Below, piece by piece: positions 59,096 through 64,000 of a stretch of 64,000 nt of DNA. This DNA is from Kingdonia uniflora (Eukaryota; Streptophyta; Magnoliopsida; Ranunculales; Circaeasteraceae): NCBI GenBank assembly GCA_014058105.1, contig JACGCM010002331.1:434001-498000 (forward strand). The letters run 5' to 3'. Positions within the stretch are counted from its first letter, which is position 1; every line of letters begins with the position of its first letter. The translations under genes were made by a program, and so were the position numbers. The notes beneath the pieces were generated by a model. The model searched no databases. It was not told the DNA's origin and worked only from the letters and a program-made list of their open reading frames with translations.

Positions 59096-60565
59096 CTAGA
59101 GAACAAGGCAATACCCACAGTCACAAACAAAATCTTCATCTTTCTCTTCTGTTCTATTTTCTTCAATCTCTTCCTCTTCTTCTTCCTCGTCTGTCTCTTC
59201 TTCTTCTTCTTCCTTATTTATCCCTTCTTCGTCTTCTTCATCTTCCTTATCTGTTCTTCTTCTTCCTTGTCTATTTCTTCTTCTTCTTCTGTCCACCCAT
59301 ACTCACTCTCCTCCTTCTTCGCCTAGCTAGCCTCACTGTTGGAGGATGAATCATAGCATTTTGCAAATCTAATGTACTCTTCTTCAGAAGAAGAGTCACT
59401 CTCAATGACAGAGAAAAGATGTTTTTTTAAGGTTTTGAAGAGAAAAAAAGAAAAGAGAAGAAAAGAAATACTTGTGTTTTGAAGAAGGTATGGGGAAAGG
59501 CTTGGTTTTATAAAGAAAAAAGTAAATGCATTTAAGGGGTTTTATAAGATTCTGGTTTCCCAATATTGGTAGTTGGGGGGATAATGGTTAGGGGGAAGTT
59601 TGGGGTTATGTTAAGTATATGCTATGTATAGAGTGTGCAAAAAGGATCACTAACTTATATTAGAAGAACTTGTATAAGAAGAATTGTATAAGAAGAATCG
59701 TACATATCCCTAATTGTATCACAAGAAACTCCCAATCTCATCCCATTGAGGATTTCCCCTTTAACTCTTTGTAAAATTCATCTAATCCCATAGTCACACT
59801 TACCTTGACATTCAAATAAGTCGCAGTCTCAAATTTTGCATTTTTATTTCCTTCTTTATGCATATAGTCCTTTAGCCACATAAAGTACTTGCATTAAACA
59901 TTTTTAAAAACTAAAAATGTCTTACCCTTGCTTCTTTGAGCATTAGATTTACACAATTTCATGAATCCACAACCACCTTTAGGGTAAACTACAGTCCTCC
60001 AAGGACATTCTCTCCACCAGTGCCCAGTTTCCTCACAACCAAAGCAACCACCTTTAAAAGAGGAGCTACTCATATTTGGTAAATTTAAAGATTGCCCAAT
60101 GGTCTCACTCAACCATTGGATAGTACTACAGGTAGGGAATTGACATTTCAAGTACTTTATATCAGGGTTCTCTATTGATTTAGAAACATGGAATTACATT
60201 ATTCCTCTGCAATTTGGCTTCTTGCACATACTATATAACCATAAACAATCCTCAATACAATAAAAAACTTGATCACATATAGGGTGGTGCAAATCATCTT
60301 ACAATAAAAATCATAAATCATCAATAAATTAGTATTTAGTCCCAATTTATGATATCCAATACCATGAAAAGCTTGATCACAGATAGGACACAAATCATCC
60401 TACAATTTGTCTTTAGTCCCCATTTCTTACCTTTAAGCTTTAATGGTGATTTTTCAAAATTTATATAAAATACTTGATTAATTAGAGAGACGGAGAGATG
60501 TAAAGTGATTTTACCTTCATATCATTACCACCACCACCACCTCTACCTCCATTTCCACCTCCCAT
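59096..60565 (-). pseudogene. second MULE gene: zinc-finger protein with acidic tail (probably decayed)
   Basis: Convergent with the transposase. Exon 1, 60565-60515, is M then Gly/Asn/Arg-rich GGGNGGRGGGGGNDMK, followed by a good GTAAAAT donor. Next come two related blocks, DDLCPICDQAFHGIGYHKLG (near 60410) and DDLHHPICDQVFYCIEDCLW with MCKKPNC (near 60300), then KYLKCQFPTCSTIQWLSE, which looks like a GRF-type zinc finger, and a zinc knuckle CFGCEETGHWWRECPW (near 60040). Further down, SDSSSEEEYIRFAKCYDSSS (59350) and a Glu-rich tail end at TAG 59096. Nucleic-acid binding is inferred from the fingers. Frames break between blocks, though some breaks may be introns. Confidence 0.6.
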
Positions 60566-60703
60566 ACACACAGAGACAAACCAACACCAAAACTCATAAA
60601 TGAGAAAGAGAGAGTGAAATAGCTTTAATGGAGGTATTTGGAAAGGAGATGATCAACACCAAAACTTAAAAGAATTAAAAGAATTGGGAAGGAGATGACT
60701 TTT

Positions 60704-60945
60704 GGGGTATTTGGGGAAGGAGATGACCGTTAGAAATTGTTTTAAGGAATAAATGACCTGAAGACAACTTGTTTACCTGTTAGAGGAAATCACGTACAAC
60801 TCGCGTGAGGATAGTTTAGTCAGTGGGGTATTTGGGGAAGGAGATCACCGCTAGGGATTGTTTTGGGGAATAGATGACCTGAAGATAACTTGTTTACCTG
60901 TTAGAGGAAATTACGTGCAACTCACGTGAGGGTAGTTTAGTCAGT
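60704..60945. repeat. 121-bp tandem duplication at the right MULE repeat
   Basis: Two copies starting GGGGTATTTGGGGAAGGAGA at 60704 and 60825. The second forms the inner part of the right inverted repeat. Confidence 0.85.
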
Positions 60946-61081
60946 TCATGCCAAAATTTGAGTTTTACAATGGTTGACCAGCGGTCAGGGGCAATTTGGG
61001 TACCAAAACTACATATTTTAACAACTTGGGGACTAAAGGCAAATATTCAGTCTATAAGTGGGACTGTAGTCAAATTTGCCC
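60861..61081. repeat. right terminal inverted repeat of the MULE
   Basis: Inverse of 43209-43408, and about 22 bp longer at the outer end, finishing CAAATTTGCCC. Confidence 0.8.
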
Positions 61082-61084
61082 TAT

Positions 61085-61348
61085 TATTTTGGTCCAACAA
61101 GGAGTTACAGTTTTTCACCTGCGCTTTGAACCATTCAACTTCAGCATATAAGTAAAATAGAATAAAACCAAATAATTTATTTATATAAAGCTAGGCGCAT
61201 AACAGATAAGCACGTAGGATAACAAAAAGTAGTACGTGGTTATTACTTTACCATTCAGCTCCTGATGACGTGGGTGGTATGCGAATACTCCTCGCCAAGT
61301 TTAGGTTTCACATACTTTGGAAGGGTATGGGGCGGGTATGTTGAACCC
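61085..61348. repeat. right copy of the 264-bp direct duplication
   Basis: Matches 42945-43208 and continues into the MITE's right end (CCATACCCC...GGTGCTT), which the left copy lacks. Confidence 0.85.
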
Positions 61349-61428
61349 CATACCCCTATTGGAAGGTTTTTTTTTGCAAGAGTATGTGAAAACTGTTACA
61401 GGATACCATGGTGTTGGAGGTGCTTTTA

Positions 61429-62186
61429 GTAACTAGTATACTGGGTGCCGGTGGGACCGACTGCGACCTTATTTTTTAAATTAATGTTGAAGCAAATTAA
61501 TGATGAAACCATAAGCGTTACAAAAAGTATATAATAAAAGATGGATGGCTCAACCTTGGCGATTTGAGAAATTTCTTAAAGCATAATATAATAACTTAAA
61601 GTTCAATGGTCAATTTTAAACCATGATTAAGTGTCACAAATTTATGATCTAACTTGGGTTACTTCAAAGATCAAGAAGTCCAAAATGATTTTACATGTGC
61701 TAAGCATTTTCAAGTAGTCACATTTCTTCTCCTCATTCAATTTTTATCTAAAGTACGACATCACAAGGTAGCGTAATCTCCTCTAGACTCTGTCTTTCAT
61801 CCATGAATTACATGTTTTTCTTTTTGATAAAGCTATTCTAAAGAAGGGAACAACAATAATAGAAGAGTGTAGATTTGCGACTCCAGAGAGCACGATCTTT
61901 CCTCCCTACCCCTTCACAAAATCAGTTGACATGTGAACTTTTCAAACTCAAGTAAATCTTCCTAGTCTATTATTATGTAATGTTAGGTTTACCATAAAAT
62001 ATGCACAATCTTCTCACTATATTATCCTTTCGGATACTCAGTAAGAACTATGGTTTTTAACTAACTTAAATGTTCAATATGATTTAACGATCACCAAAAA
62101 AACAAAGGACTTGGTTTTTATGTCATTAGTGGATGTCACATACAAAGATTTTCAAAGAGGAGGTTGTTTCATTTCAAAAATGTTAA

Positions 62187-62240
<54 letters not shown>

Positions 62241-62453
62241 CGTCATCATCAACAACAACAAGAGCTTCATAAATCCCACAATGGATGATTTGGTTAATCT
62301 GTTAACTAAAGCAAACAACGATCTCACTTTCATCAAAATTAGACTCGAGAAGTAGTTCTACAAAACCTATCCTCATAATGTAAGTTTAGATTCATGATTT
62401 GCAGGCGAACCCGTAAATGGTAGTATCTCGGATAAAGATTTATGAATAATTCT
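61429..62453. other. no recognisable gene; GA microsatellite
   Basis: AT-rich DNA; a GA repeat with one AAAG interruption fills 62187-62235. Confidence 0.6.
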
Positions 62454-63244
62454 TGTAGTAGCCTACTCGCAGCCTTCTACCCCAGCCAAACACTCGAAGG
62501 CTACCTCGGAGCCTACTCGAATATCTCGAAGCCCTTTTCAATCCGTAAATAAGCCTTGCAAAATTATTCGAAGACGAAGCCTCGACTTTGAACAAACCTC
62601 AAAGACGAACTCCACATTAGCATCAAAGGCTTCGAAGGCGAAGCCTCGACTTTACATCAACATCAGAAACACTTTGCAAACGTGTCAGACAGACAGCTCA
62701 TCGAATAAGAACGGCGCCATTGTCAGTTCTGTCAGCTACAGTAACAGAACTAATAGACGGTTATAGTAAAAGACCCAACAACTGCTACAGTATCAGAGTA
62801 CAGTGCTAGACCTGATATTTTCGGCATCAGTACCAACTCTGGGATGCCCGCTCGATATCCGGAGGATACCTGAAGGGTACACTTGTAATGTGACCTAACC
62901 TTAGTGACTCAGCCCTTCCTATGTTCTATAAATAGGAGAGATGGGGAACCAAGGGGGGGGTTACAAAATCTGCCCCCAAAACCCTTACAGTTTACCTTCG
63001 ATCCCTCTGTAAAATTCCAAGTACTCGAACCTTCGAGTACTCGACAGTAATACAAACTCTCTTAAAAATCCTCATCAGAGGCCGTAGAGTGTTACATTCT
63101 AGGCCTCCACGCAAGTATATTATCAGTAGATTACTTATATTATAGATTATATACTTAATCCCCTTTGATAGAAGATAAATCCTGTGGTGTAAGAGCCGAC
63201 TTCCCTCCATACAAAGTTAGGCCCCTTCATACAAAGTTTTAACA
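62454..63244 (+). repeat. LTR of the third Tat element
   Basis: Starts TGTAGTAGCC, TATA-like TTCTATAAATAGG near 62922, ends AAGTTTTAACA. It is rich in CGAAGCCTCGA-like words (62510-62650). The right edge is set by TG...CA and by the start of coding a few bases on; ATACAAAGTT occurs twice just before it. Confidence 0.6.
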
Positions 63245-63249
63245 TTAGA

Positions 63250-63417
63250 GATCTTGTACTTTGACGCGTCACCCAATCCTCGAAGCCTCAAAATGCCGGT
63301 AAATTAGCCGAATCCTGGGAAGGACCTTATGTCGTTTACGATAAAGCCGACAATGGTTTATATTACCTGATGACAGAAGACGAAGAGGCTCTACCAAATC
63401 CATGGAATACAATGTAG
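63250..63417 (+). pseudogene. Tat integrase C-terminal fragment
   Basis: DLVL, a stop, RVTQSSKPQNAGKLAESWEG, PYVVYDKADNGLYYLMTEDE, ALPNPWNTM, TAG. It matches the integrase tail of the Tat element at 52400-52564 (AGKLADNWEG...NPWSTRRL). The upstream integrase domains are missing. Confidence 0.85.
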
Positions 63418-63766
63418 TTAGTATTATACAACAGGCAACGACCTCCACCTTGTTCTACTGATGTAAATACAATATAAATCAATAAACATCTTTTTCTCCA
63501 AGCTTCGTCTTCAATTTTCTAGTGAATTTCATGGTATCAAGTCAACCCTTCGACCCGACTGATACTTGGGGGTGATCTTGAAAATTTTCAAACCTTCAAT
63601 TTTGAGTAAACTCGAGGGGCAAGGCTAGTCGAAAGACCAGACCCTCGGGAATGTATTGGGTGTGAATACGTTCTACTTCGATAAGGCCCCAAGCCATTGA
63701 AGTCTAGTAAATTTCTATGTTAAGCCTGACTATCAAGTTCGATTGGACTCGACTTTCAAAGCACCT

Positions 63767-64000
63767 TAACCTCCCCTCTTCTTTGATGGCTTCAACGTAA
63801 TGGGTACATTTTGAAGTAGGGAATCTGTCTTCTTCTGCCGTTTACTCTTAATACCAAGCTTGGTGAAAATAAAATTCACCCACCCTTCGTCCGAATCGAT
63901 TAAGGCGTCAATATAATCCCTCAAATTTGCCCAAGTTCGGCTATTAGGACCTATAGAATAGACAAAAATATGATTATCACTTTATTCAATCAATACATCA
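63767..64000 (-). CDS. start-less antisense frame of the third Tat element (partial)
   Basis: Open on the minus strand from the window edge to TAA at 63767-63769. Contains NSRTWANLRDYIDALIDSDE, GWVNFIFTKLGIKSKRQKKT and ends KPSKKRGG. Basic C-terminus. Same place and direction as the antisense frames of the two other Tat copies. An intron acceptor-like TTCTATAG lies near 63950 on this strand, so the upper edge may not be coding. Confidence 0.5.

Larger units (their letters stand above)
43209..61084 (+). mobile_element. Mutator-like element (MULE) with two convergent genes
   Basis: Long inverted repeats: left about 43209-43408, right about 60861-61081. Shared words include TAGACTGAATATTTGCC type, TTTAGTCCCCAAGTTGTT, AACTGACTAAACTACCCTCA and TTCCCCAAAAC. 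The right end finishes ...CAAATTTGCCC (on the other strand GGGCAAATTTGACTACAG), a MULE-like terminus; the left end lacks about the outer 22 bp. Inside are a mudrA-like transposase (+) and a zinc-finger gene (-). A Tat retrotransposon fills 46421-56935. Without it the MULE is about 7.4 kb. Confidence 0.8.
42867..61425. mobile_element. Harbinger-type MITE that holds the whole nest
   Basis: Left end GAGCACCTCCAACA at 42867 preceded by TTA (42864-42866); right end TGTTGGAGGTGCTT to 61425 followed by TTA (61426-61428). A 3-bp TTA duplication with CACCTCCAACA ends is the PIF/Harbinger (Tourist) signature. The left half starts with four GTATGC hexamers in tandem. The MITE is split by the MULE; 264 bp of its middle (42945-43208 and 61085-61348) is present on both sides, so an intact copy would be near 420 bp. 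Confidence 0.8.
62454..64000 (+). mobile_element. third Tat-type element, internally deleted, runs off the window
   Basis: An LTR (62454-63244), then immediately the last part of a Tat integrase (63250-63417) and minus-strand coding from 64000 to 63767. The gag, protease, RT and most of integrase are absent, and no primer-binding site follows the LTR. Confidence 0.75.

Noticed and set aside
59096..59296. Arg-rich start of the minus-strand frame as a separate small gene
   Set aside because: Its beginning reads the wrong frame of a Glu-rich tract; the tract fits better as the acidic end of the zinc-finger gene above it.
1..64000. tRNA, rRNA, CRISPR or organelle-derived inserts
   Set aside because: None seen by eye on either strand.

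Overview
This is a stretch of a eudicot-type plant nuclear genome: AT-rich, intron-bearing genes, and dense nested transposons. No rRNA, tRNA or CRISPR was seen. Two intact host genes stand tail to tail near the middle. DMC1 (meiotic recombinase, + strand, 35869-39577) rebuilds to 15 exons and 343 codons. A DUF3700 gene (aluminium-induced/TSJT1-like protein with YGL and LRDR motifs, - strand, 40412-42679) rebuilds to 4 exons and 250 codons. Almost everything else is mobile-element sequence or pseudogene.

Left part. 1-5937 is the 3' end of a decayed Ty3/gypsy element of Tat type: an antisense reading-frame region, then a 3' LTR. An LTR-like piece follows at about 6737-6958. 8.3-13.7 kb holds a minus-strand Ty1/copia element whose single gag-pol frame is nearly complete but carries two nonsense codons and a changed RT catalytic motif. 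It has no visible 3' LTR and ends beside an inverted 89-bp copy of its own gag start. 13931-14967 is a non-autonomous hAT element with an 8-bp duplication differing at one base. 17131-20076 is a small inverted-repeat element split by a 2.55-kb solo LTR with a perfect 5-bp duplication.

Middle left, 23-31 kb, is a graveyard of same-strand coding remnants: a plant mobile domain (PMD/MAIN-like) pseudogene, the 3' half of splicing factor SLU7 with introns kept but stops gained, an SFT2 vesicle-transport gene piece, a kinesin-14-like exon and an unrecognised open exon. Such a train is what gene capture by a Helitron or Pack-MULE leaves, though no termini were proven. A decayed PIF/Harbinger element (transposase on +, SANT/Myb-like ORF1 on -) lies at 32.4-35.0 kb, just upstream of DMC1.

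Right part, 42867-61425, is a three-level nest starting 188 bp upstream of the DUF3700 start codon. The outermost is a Harbinger-type MITE (TTA duplication, matching termini). Inside it is a Mutator-like element (MULE) with about 200-bp inverted repeats, a broken mudrA-like transposase and a second, convergent zinc-finger gene. Inside the SWIM zinc-finger codons of that transposase sits a 10.5-kb Tat retrotransposon with two LTRs and an ACTGC duplication. At 62454-64000 a third Tat element starts with an LTR fused almost directly to the end of its integrase, followed by antisense coding sequence running off the window.

Exon boundaries were placed by reading splice sites and frame by eye; product names rest on recognised family motifs, not on any database search.
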